64,000 bases of DNA from Mastigocoleus testarum BC008. GTDB taxonomy: Bacteria > Cyanobacteriota > Cyanobacteriia > Cyanobacteriales > Nostocaceae. This document shows, piece by piece, positions 18,300-27,071 of this stretch. Location: NCBI RefSeq assembly GCF_001456025.1, contig NZ_LMTZ01000092.1:62001-126000 (forward strand). The letters run 5' to 3'. The notes under the pieces were generated by a model that was not told where the DNA came from, searched no databases, and was given only the letters and a program-made list of their open reading frames with translations. The first letter of the stretch is position 1; each line of letters starts with the position of its first letter. The translations under genes and the position numbers were made by a program.

Positions 18300-19139
18300 A
18301 TGAATCCTGCTATATCAAATAATCAAAATCAAAAAACTAAAATTCCTCAAATATCTTTGCCTTGGGGAATCACCATTGGCTATCTTACAATAATGCTTTT
18401 ACTGCCAGTTGCAGCGTTACTTTTGCAGGCAAGTAGAGTAAAACCAGCAGAATTTTGGCAAATAGCAACAAGTCCGATTGCCATTTCTGCATACAACGTC
18501 ACGTTTCTCACCGCATTATTTGCAGCGATCCTAAATGGAGTATTTGGAACTTTAGTTGCTTGGGTATTAGTTCGTTATGACTTCCCTTTTAAAAAAATAA
18601 TTGATGCAGGGATTGATTTACCATTTGCTTTACCAACAGCAGTTGCAGGTCTGACTTTAGCAAATGTTTATAGCGAAAATGGTTGGATTGGTTCTTTACT
18701 GAAAAATGTGGGCGTCAAAGTTGCGTTTACGCGCTCCGGCGTACTCGTTGCAATGTTATTCATTTCTTTACCCTTTATTATTCGAGCATTACAACCAGTC
18801 TTACAAGAAATGGATACTGATATTGAAGAAGCTGCATGGAGTCTGGGAGCATCAAAATTTCAGACATTCTGGCGAGTAATCTTACCTCCATTATTTCCTG
18901 CATTGCTTACAGGTATAGCCCTAGGATTTTCTCGTGCTGTTGGTGAGTATGGCTCGATTGCAATTGTTTCATCAAATATTCCTTTCAAAGACTTAATTGC
19001 ATCTGTCCTGATTTTTCAGAAATTGGAGCAGTATGATTACGCCGGTGCAACTGTCATTGGTACTGTTCTTTTAACAATTTCTCTATTTATTTTATTGCTA
19101 ATTAACCTATTACAAGCATGGGGAAGAAGATATCAGTGA
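18300..19139 (+). CDS. cysT: Sulfate ABC transporter permease CysT
   Basis: A 279-residue inner-membrane permease with six predicted membrane segments. The ABC permease EAA loop is clear: EEAAWSLGASKFQTFWRVIL, followed by PLFPALLTGIALGFSRAVGEYG. PFALPTAVAGLTLA near residue 100 is typical of CysT/CysU. With CysW it forms the channel that receives sulfate from SbpA. It follows sbpA after 146 nt of tandem repeats. Confidence 0.95.
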   Translation: MNPAISNNQNQKTKIPQISLPWGITIGYLTIMLLLPVAALLLQASRVKPAEFWQIATSPIAISAYNVTFLTALFAAILNGVFGTLVAWVLVRYDFPFKKIIDAGIDLPFALPTAVAGLTLANVYSENGWIGSLLKNVGVKVAFTRSGVLVAMLFISLPFIIRALQPVLQEMDTDIEEAAWSLGASKFQTFWRVILPPLFPALLTGIALGFSRAVGEYGSIAIVSSNIPFKDLIASVLIFQKLEQYDYAGATVIGTVLLTISLFILLLINLLQAWGRRYQ

Positions 19140-19231
19140 ACAGTTGTCAGTTAGCAATTTATGATTAGCAGCACACTCTTGCAGACTACTGTTTTTATCT
19201 CTTATCCCCTATCACCAATCCCCTACAGCCA

Positions 19232-20059
19232 ATGAAACAGTCAATAAACCAAAAATCAAACAGAACTAAATTAATTTTAATTTTTTCTGCTGTTATATAT
19301 CTTTTATTGATTTTATTTATTCCGGCAATTAACGTTTTCTACCAAGCTTTTAAAGATGGATTCGGCGATTTTATTAGCTATATAACCACTGACGAATTTA
19401 TCCATGCAATTCAATTAACCCTGTTGATTGCATTAATTGTGGTTCCGATCAATGCAATCTTTGGATTATGTGCTGCATGGGTAATTGCTCGACGCAAATT
19501 TCCTGGTCGCGCCCTGGTCATTAGTATTTTAGATGTTCCCTTTTCTGTGTCACCTGTAGTTGCAGGTTTAATGATGGTTTTACTCTACGGGCGCAACAGC
19601 TGGCTTGGCTCAGCTTTAGAATCAGTCAATTTTAAAGTCATCTTTGCTCTACCTGGGATGATTTTAGCAACAGCTTTCGTAACTATGCCTTTTGTTGCTC
19701 GTGAAGTAATTCCAGTTCTAGAAGAAATTGGTCCCGATCAAGAAGAAGCTGCTCGAACTTTGGGAGCTAGTCAGTGGCAAACTTTTTGGCGAGTTACTTT
19801 ACCCAATATTCGTTGGGGTCTACTTTACGGATTAATCTTAACTAATGCCCGAGCAATGGGAGAATTTGGTGCCGTTTCAGTAGTATCGGGCAATATTATC
19901 CGTAAAACTCAAACTTTACCTTTATTTGTAGAACAAGCTTATAAACAATATGAAACTCAAACAGCATTTGCTGCTGCAGTTTTGCTAGCTTGTTTGGGAT
20001 TTGTCAGTCTTGTTTTAAAAGAGATTATCGAACGCAAAACTCATAGCAAAACAAGTTAA
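19232..20059 (+). CDS. cysW: Sulfate ABC transporter permease CysW
   Basis: A 275-residue permease, partner of CysT. The EAA loop reads EEAARTLGASQWQTFWRVTL, and the C-terminal NARAMGEFGAVSVVSG is characteristic of CysW. Six hydrophobic segments are visible. Ninety-two nucleotides separate it from cysT. The ATPase gene cysA, often next, is not present in the 680 nt that follow or elsewhere in the window, so the ATPase must come from another locus. Confidence 0.95.
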   Translation: MKQSINQKSNRTKLILIFSAVIYLLLILFIPAINVFYQAFKDGFGDFISYITTDEFIHAIQLTLLIALIVVPINAIFGLCAAWVIARRKFPGRALVISILDVPFSVSPVVAGLMMVLLYGRNSWLGSALESVNFKVIFALPGMILATAFVTMPFVAREVIPVLEEIGPDQEEAARTLGASQWQTFWRVTLPNIRWGLLYGLILTNARAMGEFGAVSVVSGNIIRKTQTLPLFVEQAYKQYETQTAFAAAVLLACLGFVSLVLKEIIERKTHSKTS

Positions 20060-20741
20060 AACTGACAAGCCTCCATCGAATTAATTTGACTTTTTATATA
20101 AATGCGAATTTTCTAATGACGAGTGTTGATTAACCTCCAAAGAGCAAAATTTATATATCATCGGGAACATTCCAATAAGAAAAATTTCTGAAACAAATTT
20201 CTATATTTTTGAGTCTTGTAGAGACTTACCGTGGTATGTCCCTACAGATTTTTGGTGATGTGCATATCTCTGAGAATTGAGAGGAGCTAAACTCTTAGAG
20301 ATATTTGTTTAAAATCGATCGTTCCAGAACTTATTCATGCTGGAATGCCTTAAAGCTTGCAAACCCTTAGGAGCCAGGGGAAAGCGCCCCCTAACAACAA
20401 ATTATATTTGCAATCAAGAAGGGAACTTTCCTTTAGTTGCCAAAACCTAGCTAGGACTGAAATTTGCCCTATTTGTGGTGAGGATTTAAGAGAATATCAA
20501 ATCTTGGCAACTCAAACTTGAAAACTCAAACTTGAAAACCTAAATGGTAACCTTTCAAGAAGTTTTAAGTTTTAATAGTCTAACCATACAAGGCAAGATT
20601 TTAGTTGAGTGATTAGCTATTAAGTCTTACTTTCTATTTTGGCTAGCCCTAGAATCGCAAATTTCTATAATCCCAAACTTGAAATCAAAAACTTGAAATC
20701 AAAAATTTGAAACCAAAAATTTGAAACCAAAAATTTGTGGT
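20060..20741. other. Convergent intergenic region with a small ORF and 14-bp repeats
   Basis: This region lies between the 3' ends of cysW and the response regulator gene. It contains the possible zinc-ribbon ORF listed separately and, at 20675-20737, about four 14-bp units of CTTGAAATCAAAAA type next to the regulator's stop codon. Similar units occur at 20505-20540 (CAAACTTGAAAACT). No strong terminator was recognised. Confidence 0.6.
20357..20521 (+). CDS. Possible small zinc-ribbon-like protein
   Basis: A 54-codon frame from TTG to TGA contains SFSCQNLARTEICPICGEDL, a Cys-x8-Cys-x2-Cys arrangement with the CPICGEDL knuckle typical of zinc ribbons. There is no ATG and no convincing ribosome binding site, and a stop lies just upstream. 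It could be a real small gene with a TTG start or the relic of a longer one. Confidence 0.35.
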   Translation: MQTLRSQGKAPPNNKLYLQSRRELSFSCQNLARTEICPICGEDLREYQILATQT

Positions 20742-21422
20742 CTATGCCATTTGGTTCTCAATTGCCCAGCGAGCTAACTCAGTACGGTTATGGAGGTTAG
20801 TTTTGCCTAACATGTTGGAAACATGGCTTTCAACAGTGCGTTGAGACACGTTTAGCTCTTCAGCAATCTCGCGATTAGCTAAACCTCTGGCTACAAACTG
20901 CACTACTTTCAGTTCCGTTGGAGTCAGTTGCACATCGAAAGGAACCTGAATTCTGGAACCGTTATCTCCGCCTTTAGCTTGGTGTTCTTTCCAACGGATA
21001 GTTTGCTTGAGTGAAGATTCTACTTGGGCTACTAATTCTTCTGGTTCGAATGGTTTGACCATGTAGACATCTGCACCCTTATTCAGACCTTTTACTCGGT
21101 CTGCACTTTGCCCCTTAGCTGAAAGGAACAAGACAGGGATCCAAGCAGTACGTTCGGTTTGCCGAACTTGTTCAACAAAGGTATAACCATCCATTTCCGG
21201 CATCATTACATCGCAAATAATCATGTCTGGAATATCTTGCTCCAAGATATCCAGAGCTTCTCGACCATTTTCGGCTGTAATGACTTCATAGCCCCGGAAC
21301 TCTAAATAATCCTTCACCAGCAAGATGAGGTTAGGGTCATCATCAATCAATAGAAGTCTTTTGTGATCTTTCATGCTGGGTTCTTTCATAGCAGTGGCAC
21401 TTGTCGCGCTTCGGTCCATCAA
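20742..21422 (-). CDS. NarL/LuxR-type response regulator, Rre1/Ycf29-like
   Basis: A 226-residue two-component regulator. The receiver domain has the acidic pair at IDDDPN (28-29), phospho-acceptor Asp71 in MIICDVMMPEMDG and Lys123 in VYMVKPFEP. The output domain (about 165-226) is a LuxR-type HTH: LTPTELKVVQFVARGLANRE, then LNVSQRTVESHVSNMLGKTN. It closely resembles the cyanobacterial/plastid Ycf29 group, to which the stress regulator Rre1 belongs; the exact orthology is from memory. The adjacent upstream gene set is groES-groEL, a reported target class of Rre1. A later start at Met17 (MKDHKRLLLID) is possible. Confidence 0.85.
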   Translation of the reverse strand: MMDRSATSATAMKEPSMKDHKRLLLIDDDPNLILLVKDYLEFRGYEVITAENGREALDILEQDIPDMIICDVMMPEMDGYTFVEQVRQTERTAWIPVLFLSAKGQSADRVKGLNKGADVYMVKPFEPEELVAQVESSLKQTIRWKEHQAKGGDNGSRIQVPFDVQLTPTELKVVQFVARGLANREIAEELNVSQRTVESHVSNMLGKTNLHNRTELARWAIENQMA

Positions 21423-22374
21423 GGTCTTGTGTAGTTATCGTCTATGGTGGATTATTGAGATGTTGTTGTTTTTTCTTACATGACTTACCCTTGCTTACAC
21501 TAAATCTCATTGAGTGTCAGCCACTCTTAATGAAACTAGTGTGCGATGGCTTAAGTCTCGTAAGGATACGTAGAGCAGTAGTATCTATAATGCGCTATTA
21601 TATATCGCTTTGAAAGTGGCAGGCTAAAAAACACCGAATAAATAATAATCTTTCAGATTTATATCTAAATGTTCGCCCTATACGCTCTCAAATCTAAACA
21701 TATGTCGCTTTTCTAATTTCTACCGCTTCTCATACCCTATAAATGTTAAGCTTCCATAAGTTGCTCTTTTCCTTTATAAGATTTTTTGCGGTTGAGATGA
21801 GCTTACAGCCGATTCTTTTTACCCTTAATTACCTATATTAATAGTTATTGGATTTTGGGTTCTATTACTTTTGGATTAGCTTTGCACTTAAATCATTTTT
21901 TATAAACCTTCAAAGTAAGTTATTTTGGCTCGATCCCCATAAATAAACTTGTAACCACTCGGATTTAGATATTCCCATGCAGTAAGAACGAGTATATCGA
22001 TGTTGACCATACCTTAATTTATCGACCTGTTTTTTTAAGTTTCCCCAAAATTCAAGGCCAATTCGTTTTAAACAAATTTTTCGATTTGCCTGCTCAGTAC
22101 AGATAAAAATTTGAGACTGACTTTTTGTGAGCCGCAAACTTTTTGCACAAATATTCAGGATTTTATATTCCTTTGGTTGGATTGTTTTCGGTATTCGAAC
22201 ATTTAAGTTAATCACTTTATTATTACCCGTAAAGGCAGATCTCTGTTTACTGTTCTATAACAATTTTTTCGCTTTGCAAATATTGCCTAGATAAAACTAT
22301 CCCAAAGACACCAAAAAAAACAAAAATAATATTTTTATTAAGTATTTTTACTTACAATAACTAACACTTTTCAA
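21423..22374. other. Long divergent intergenic region
   Basis: About 950 nt of AT-rich DNA between the response regulator and groES promoters. Apart from the degenerate-looking ORF at 21910-22215 I see no gene, strong hairpin or tandem repeat. The groES control elements begin at 22375. Confidence 0.5.
21910..22215 (-). pseudogene. Possible degenerate (2Fe-2S) ferredoxin-like gene
   Basis: A 101-codon frame with a GTG start contains QSQIFICTEQANRKICLKRI and a later RSYCMGIS, echoing the IFICADQT...CC...ANCLRIC spacing of small cyanobacterial thioredoxin-like 2Fe-2S ferredoxins. The last expected Cys is missing (Ser in CMGIS). The end of the frame looks unnatural, while the next frame over reads SGYKFIYGDRAKITYF before a stop at about 21902. 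That pattern fits a frameshifted relic. An unrelated short hypothetical gene is the alternative. Confidence 0.35.
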
Positions 22375-22390
22375 GTTCGGGAACCCGTAC
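22375..22390 (+). promoter_or_regulatory. K-box of the groESL promoter
   Basis: GTTCGG-GAAC-CCGTAC fits the K-box consensus (GTTCGG-NNAN-CCNNAC) reported upstream of cyanobacterial groESL operons, which gives light and heat induction independent of HrcA. It lies 84 nt before the groES start and 39 nt before the CIRCE element. The consensus is quoted from memory. Confidence 0.7.
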
Positions 22391-22429
22391 TAGGTTAATT
22401 GTTGCCATCACAGGCTTTCCTTCGGTAAA

Positions 22430-22456
22430 TTAGCACTCAGGAGTTGAGAGTGCTAA
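22430..22456 (+). promoter_or_regulatory. CIRCE operator (HrcA binding site)
   Basis: TTAGCACTC, a 9-nt spacer, then GAGTGCTAA: a perfect CIRCE inverted repeat ending 18 nt before the groES start. It is bound by the repressor HrcA, which loses DNA affinity when GroEL is engaged during heat stress. Confidence 0.97.
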
Positions 22457-22474
22457 CAAGGCGAGTAAATTTGT

Positions 22475-22786
22475 ATGGCAGCAGTATCTCTAAGTGTTTC
22501 TACAGTTAAACCATTAGGCGATCGCGTATTTGTAAAAGTGAGCGCCTCGGAAGAAAAAACAGCTGGTGGCTTATATTTGCCTGATACAGCAAAAGAAAAG
22601 CCCCAAGTTGGTGAAGTAATTTCTGTTGGTGACGGTAAGCTTAAAGATGATGGTAGCCGCATGGCTATGGATGTAAAAGTTGGAGATAAGGTTCTTTACT
22701 CCAAATATGCTGGTACCGACATTAAGTTGGGTACAGATGAATATGTATTACTTTCAGAGAAAGATATTCTGGCGGTAGTTTCGTAG
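22475..22786 (+). CDS. groES: Co-chaperonin GroES
   Basis: A 103-residue co-chaperonin of normal length. Signatures are VKPLGDRVFVKV at the start, the mobile-loop region EEKTAGGLYLPDTAKEKPQV that contacts GroEL, and GTDIKLGTDEYVLLSEKDIL at the end. It is the first gene of the groESL operon, with groEL 137 nt downstream. Expression should be under HrcA/CIRCE repression and the upstream K-box. Confidence 0.98.
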   Translation: MAAVSLSVSTVKPLGDRVFVKVSASEEKTAGGLYLPDTAKEKPQVGEVISVGDGKLKDDGSRMAMDVKVGDKVLYSKYAGTDIKLGTDEYVLLSEKDILAVVS

Positions 22787-22923
22787 TTTGCTAAATTCAT
22801 GGATTAAGAGTCAAGGGCGGTGATCGCTCGAAAGGCGATAGCTCAAAAGCTCTTAATTCAAACCTCATCAATTATTTTGACAGTTAATTAAAAACCCAAA
22901 GCTTACTAACTTCTTCCACTACT

Positions 22924-24558
22924 ATGGCTAAGCGAATTATTTACAACGAGAACGCGCGCCGTGCCTTGGAAAAAGGTATGGATATTTTAACTGAGGCTGT
23001 AGCGGTTACCCTTGGTCCCAAAGGTCGCAACGTAGTTTTAGAGAAAAAATTTGGTGCACCACAAATTATTAATGATGGTGTAACTATCGCTAAAGAAATT
23101 GAATTAGAAGACCACGTAGAAAATACCGGCGTTTCTTTAATCCGTCAGGCTGCTTCCAAAACTAATGATGCTGCAGGTGATGGAACCACCACAGCTACAG
23201 TTTTGGCTCATGCGATGGTTAAAGAAGGTATGCGCAACGTTGCAGCTGGTGCAAACGCGATTCAGCTTAAGCGTGGAATTGATAAAGCAGCAGCTTTCTT
23301 AGTTGATAAAATCAAAGAAAATGCTCGCTCAGTAGAAGATTCTAAAGCTATTGCTCAAGTTGGAGCGATCTCTGCTGGTAACGACGAAGAAGTCGGTCAG
23401 ATGATCTCTCAAGCAATGGATAAAGTTGGTAAGGAAGGTGTGATTTCCTTGGAAGAAGGGAAGTCCATGTCTACCGAACTAGAAATTACTGAAGGGATGC
23501 GCTTTGACAAAGGCTACATCTCTCCTTACTTCGCTACCGACACTGAGCGAATGGAAGCAGTTTTTGACGAACCTCAAATTTTGCTTACCGACAAGAAAAT
23601 TGCTCTAGTACAAGATTTGGTTCCAGTTCTGGAACAGGTTGCTCGTGCTGGTAAGCCTTTAGTAATTATTGCTGAAGATATTGAAAAAGAAGCTTTAGCA
23701 ACTTTGGTTGTTAACCGTCTACGTGGCGTACTCAACGTAGCAGCGATTAAAGCTCCTGGTTTTGGTGACAGACGCAAAGCGATGTTGGAAGACATTGCGA
23801 TTTTAACCGGCGGTCAAGTAATTACAGAAGATGCTGGTTTGAAATTAGAAAACACCAAGATTGATATGCTTGGTAAAGCTCGCCGCATCACCATTACCAA
23901 AGACAACACCACAGTTGTTGCAGAAGGTAACGAACAAGGAGTTAAAGCTCGTTGCGAACAAATTCGTCGTCAAATGGAAGAAACTGAATCTTCCTATGAT
24001 AAAGAAAAGCTTCAAGAACGTTTGGCAAAACTTTCTGGTGGTGTAGCTGTAGTTAAAGTTGGTGCAGCTACCGAAACCGAAATGAAAGATAAGAAGCTGC
24101 GTCTAGAAGATGCGATCAACGCGACCAAAGCTGCTGTAGAGGAAGGTATCGTTCCTGGTGGTGGTACAACTTTGGCTCACCTAGCTCCCCAATTGGAAGA
24201 ATGGGCTAATAGCAAGCTCACAGGTGAAGAACTAATTGGTGCGTTGATTGTAGCTCGTGCTTTAGCAGCTCCTTTAATGCGAATTGCTGAAAATGCAGGT
24301 CAAAACGGTGCAGTAATTTCCGAACGCTTAAAAGAGAAGCCTTTTGCTACCGGCTACAATGCTGCAAATGGTGAATTTGTTGATATGTTCAACGCTGGTA
24401 TTGTCGATCCTGCAAAAGTGACCCGCTCTGCTTTGCAAAATGCTTCATCTATTGCTGGTATGGTCTTAACAACCGAATGTATCGTTGTTGATAAGCCCGA
24501 ACCAAAAGAAGCTGGTGCTGGTGCTGGTGCTGGAATGGGTGGTGACTTCGACTACTAA
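22924..24558 (+). CDS. groEL: Chaperonin GroEL (GroEL1 type)
   Basis: A 544-residue cytosolic chaperonin. It has the nucleotide-binding VTLGPKGRNVV, the ATPase Asp in AGDGTTTATVLAHAMV and the GGGTTLAHLAP block. The C-terminus is a Gly-Ala-rich tail ending GMGGDFDY rather than a long GGM run. Because it is paired with groES and CIRCE it is the GroEL1-type copy; cyanobacteria usually have a second, solitary groEL elsewhere. It folds proteins including Rubisco subunits. A rho-independent terminator follows. Confidence 0.98.
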   Translation: MAKRIIYNENARRALEKGMDILTEAVAVTLGPKGRNVVLEKKFGAPQIINDGVTIAKEIELEDHVENTGVSLIRQAASKTNDAAGDGTTTATVLAHAMVKEGMRNVAAGANAIQLKRGIDKAAAFLVDKIKENARSVEDSKAIAQVGAISAGNDEEVGQMISQAMDKVGKEGVISLEEGKSMSTELEITEGMRFDKGYISPYFATDTERMEAVFDEPQILLTDKKIALVQDLVPVLEQVARAGKPLVIIAEDIEKEALATLVVNRLRGVLNVAAIKAPGFGDRRKAMLEDIAILTGGQVITEDAGLKLENTKIDMLGKARRITITKDNTTVVAEGNEQGVKARCEQIRRQMEETESSYDKEKLQERLAKLSGGVAVVKVGAATETEMKDKKLRLEDAINATKAAVEEGIVPGGGTTLAHLAPQLEEWANSKLTGEELIGALIVARALAAPLMRIAENAGQNGAVISERLKEKPFATGYNAANGEFVDMFNAGIVDPAKVTRSALQNASSIAGMVLTTECIVVDKPEPKEAGAGAGAGMGGDFDY

Positions 24559-24597
24559 TATTCCTTCACCCCATTATTTCTAAACAAAAAAGCAAAC

Positions 24598-24633
24598 AAA
24601 AAAGCTGTCTCTTGGAAGGAGGCGGCTTTTTTG
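24598..24633 (+). terminator. Rho-independent terminator of groESL
   Basis: An 11-bp stem AAAGCTGTCTC/GGAGGCGGCTTT, with two G-U pairs, is followed by a T-run, 40 nt after the groEL stop. Confidence 0.85.
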
Positions 24634-24662
24634 TGTTGGGGATTAGGGATTGGCGATTTGTA

Positions 24663-24763
24663 ATACCAATTTGGAAAAATAATGAGACAGATAGATTTTG
24701 TAGAGACGTTGCATGCAACGTCTCTACCGGAGAATCTGTTGCAATGATTTATTGAATTGGTAT
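24663..24763. repeat. MITE-like palindromic element
   Basis: This 101-bp element has terminal inverted repeats ATACCAAT/ATTGGTAT, further matched arm segments (ACAGAT/ATCTGT), and a central perfect 28-bp palindrome (24700-24727) whose half is GTAGAGACGTTGCA. Related cores occur at 38144-38172 and, degenerate, at 32503-32533. No ORF. Heptameric AACTGTT repeats follow at 24770-24803. Confidence 0.8.
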
Positions 24764-24803
24764 AACTATAACCGTTAACTGTTAACTGTTAACTGACAAC
24801 TGA

Positions 24804-25047
24804 TAATATCTTTCTTTAGATGGTTGGTTTGTTGATATGTATTTGGAGAACATACTAAGCGTGCTTCTACCAAATAAAATTTATTGACATTAAATGTCTC
24901 AACTTACTGATACCCAAGCCCAAGCTGACTTGCCCTATCTACAGGTTCCCTAACATCAGAACCGATCTGGTACGCGATCGCTAGGTACTAACAAAAGCTG
25001 ACAAATTATAGCTTTCGGTTCCAGCTAAACTTATTATTTAGTGCTAT
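24804..25047. other. Intergenic region before the methyltransferase genes
   Basis: This completes the gap after groEL. It is AT-rich, with one HIP1-like GCGATCGC (24974-24981) and no recognised promoter or repeat. Confidence 0.4.
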
Positions 25048-25932
25048 ATGACTCATAGTGAAGCTCTTTATAACCTCAACCCGCTAAATCGTTTCACTGA
25101 TAAAGTTGAAAACTATGCCAAATATCGTCCTACTTATCCAGAGGAATTAATTGATAAGATTCTTGAAGGCTTAGCATCACCACCTCAAATCGTCGTAGCA
25201 GATATTGGTGCAGGTACAGGAATTGCTGCGCGTCAGTTAGCTGAACGTGGTGTGAGGGTAATTGCAATAGAACCGAATGCAGCGATGAGGAATGCAGGTA
25301 AAAATGCAATATCTCTAAATATAGAATCTAAAAGTACAGAATCTGAAAGTACGAAATTAAAAAGTACAGGATCTACACATATAGATCGGACATGCCGTGT
25401 ATCTGCAAAATCAACATCATATTTTAATGTTGAATGGAAAGACGGAACAGCAGAAACAACAAATTTACCTGATACATCTGTCGATCTCATAACTTCTTTT
25501 CAAGCTTTTCATTGGTTTAAACCCAAACCAACTTTATTGGAGTTTAGCCGAGTTCTTAAATCATCTGGAAGATTAGCACTAGTTTTTAACGATTTAAATC
25601 GGGACGACAACTTTACGAAAGAATATCACAAACTAATTTTGACTACAGCAAATAACCGTCTTGCCACAGATTTTAATGCTAAAGTTCAACCACTGCGAGA
25701 AAATCCAAAGTGGTATTACCTTCAAGATCATATATTTGCATATCAACAAGAATTAGATTTAGCGAAATTAATCGGTTTAGCAAAAAGCGTATCATTTATC
25801 TCTTCAGAAGAAACAATACAAAAACAATTAGTTGCTGATTTAGAAGATTTGTATCGAAGTTTTGCAAACGAAGATGGCTTTGTAAATTTGCAATATTGTG
25901 CCAGCCTACATATCGCTGAGTTGATTCCTTAA
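25048..25932 (+). CDS. Class I SAM-dependent methyltransferase (copy 1)
   Basis: A 294-residue methyltransferase. SAM motif I is VVADIGAGTGIAARQLAERG, and motif II follows as VIAIEPNAAMR. Methyltransf_11-type motifs continue with VDLITSFQAFHWF and LKSSGRLALVFND. The neighbouring gene is a paralog starting 40 nt later, so this is a tandem duplication. Copy 1 has an extra segment of about 35 residues (residues 93-127, Ser/Thr/Lys rich, SKSTESESTKLKSTGS) that copy 2 lacks; its DNA is a 15-bp tandem repeat plus a GC-rich piece. The methyl acceptor is unknown. Confidence 0.85.
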   Translation: MTHSEALYNLNPLNRFTDKVENYAKYRPTYPEELIDKILEGLASPPQIVVADIGAGTGIAARQLAERGVRVIAIEPNAAMRNAGKNAISLNIESKSTESESTKLKSTGSTHIDRTCRVSAKSTSYFNVEWKDGTAETTNLPDTSVDLITSFQAFHWFKPKPTLLEFSRVLKSSGRLALVFNDLNRDDNFTKEYHKLILTTANNRLATDFNAKVQPLRENPKWYYLQDHIFAYQQELDLAKLIGLAKSVSFISSEETIQKQLVADLEDLYRSFANEDGFVNLQYCASLHIAELIP

Positions 25933-25972
25933 ATTTAAATTAACCTATTTGTAGATGTTTTGAATAAAAACC

Positions 25973-26752
25973 ATGGATAAAACACCTTTACATGCTCTCA
26001 ACCCCTTGGGTCGATTTTCTGATCGAGTCGAAGACTACGTAAAATATCGTCCAAATTATCCTGAACCAGCAATCGATTTAATTCTCGAAGGTTTAACATC
26101 ACCATCTCAGCTAGTTGCAGCAGATATTGGTGCAGGTACGGGTATTTCTACACGTCAGTTGGCTGAACGTGGGCTGAAGGTAATTGCAATAGAACCCAAC
26201 ACTGCGATGAGAAATGCAGCTACGGACGGGACACTAAAAAATAACATCGAATGGAAAGATGGAACGGCGGAAGAAACAAATTTACTTGATGCATCTGTAG
26301 ATTTAGTAACTTGTTTTCAGGCTTTTCATTGGTTCAATCTAGAACCAACCCTAATGGAGTTCAGACGGATTCTCAAAGATTCAGGAAGGTTAGCAGTAGT
26401 ATGGAATAACCGCAACCGCAACGATAGATTTACAGCAGAATATAGCAAAATTATCCGGAAATCCTCGAAAAATCATCCTGCAGAGTCCCGAATGAAGAAA
26501 TTGGAACCACTCCCAGCAACTCCCTATTTTGTCAATTTCAAGGAATATACCTTTGCTCATAAACAAGATTTAGATTTGGATGGACTCATTGGACGAGCGA
26601 TGAGTAGCTCTTATCTTCCTCGTGAAGGTAAAGAGCGTGAGGAACTTGTTTCTGATTTACAAGATTTATTTCAAAATTTTTCTCAACAACAAGATTATGT
26701 TAGTCTAGTTTACTCAACTAGCGTACATATCGCTGAAGTTGTTAAAAATTAA
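25973..26752 (+). CDS. Class I SAM-dependent methyltransferase (copy 2)
   Basis: A 259-residue paralog of the preceding gene, sharing the start HALNPLGRFSDRVEDYVKYR, motif I LVAADIGAGTGISTRQLAER, VIAIEPNTAMRNA and CFQAFHWFNLEPTLMEFRRI. It lacks the low-complexity insert and probably shows the ancestral form. Both copies end in a similar VHIAE segment. The 40-nt spacing suggests co-transcription. The substrate is unknown; the family includes small-molecule and lipid methyltransferases. Confidence 0.87.
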   Translation: MDKTPLHALNPLGRFSDRVEDYVKYRPNYPEPAIDLILEGLTSPSQLVAADIGAGTGISTRQLAERGLKVIAIEPNTAMRNAATDGTLKNNIEWKDGTAEETNLLDASVDLVTCFQAFHWFNLEPTLMEFRRILKDSGRLAVVWNNRNRNDRFTAEYSKIIRKSSKNHPAESRMKKLEPLPATPYFVNFKEYTFAHKQDLDLDGLIGRAMSSSYLPREGKEREELVSDLQDLFQNFSQQQDYVSLVYSTSVHIAEVVKN

Positions 26753-27071
26753 CACTTCAATCCTTGACCATTAACTGATTGGATACTGTTATATCGCCTG
26801 AATTTAAAGCAAATTACTAAATAGGTTAAGTTGTATTCAACAACAGTTAATTTACTCAAAACCTTATGATATATTATACTATCAATACTTAAAGACTGAA
26901 TAAGCAAATCCTACAAATCTAGTTGTTATCCTGTCTCTCTCGACCGAGTTGACTATTAATAAAATCTTGCAGGAAATAGATTATTTAGAAACTAGATTTT
27001 GTAGAAACTAGATTAGTTTACCCTTTCTTTAGAGTAGCTTAACCTTTTATTAACTAAAATTTATTTTACCA
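26753..27071. other. Intergenic region, nothing recognised
   Basis: AT-rich sequence between the second methyltransferase and the cyclic-nucleotide-binding gene. It has a short direct repeat of ACTAGATTTTGTAGAAACTA type at about 26990-27015 but no clear promoter, hairpin or ORF. Confidence 0.4.
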
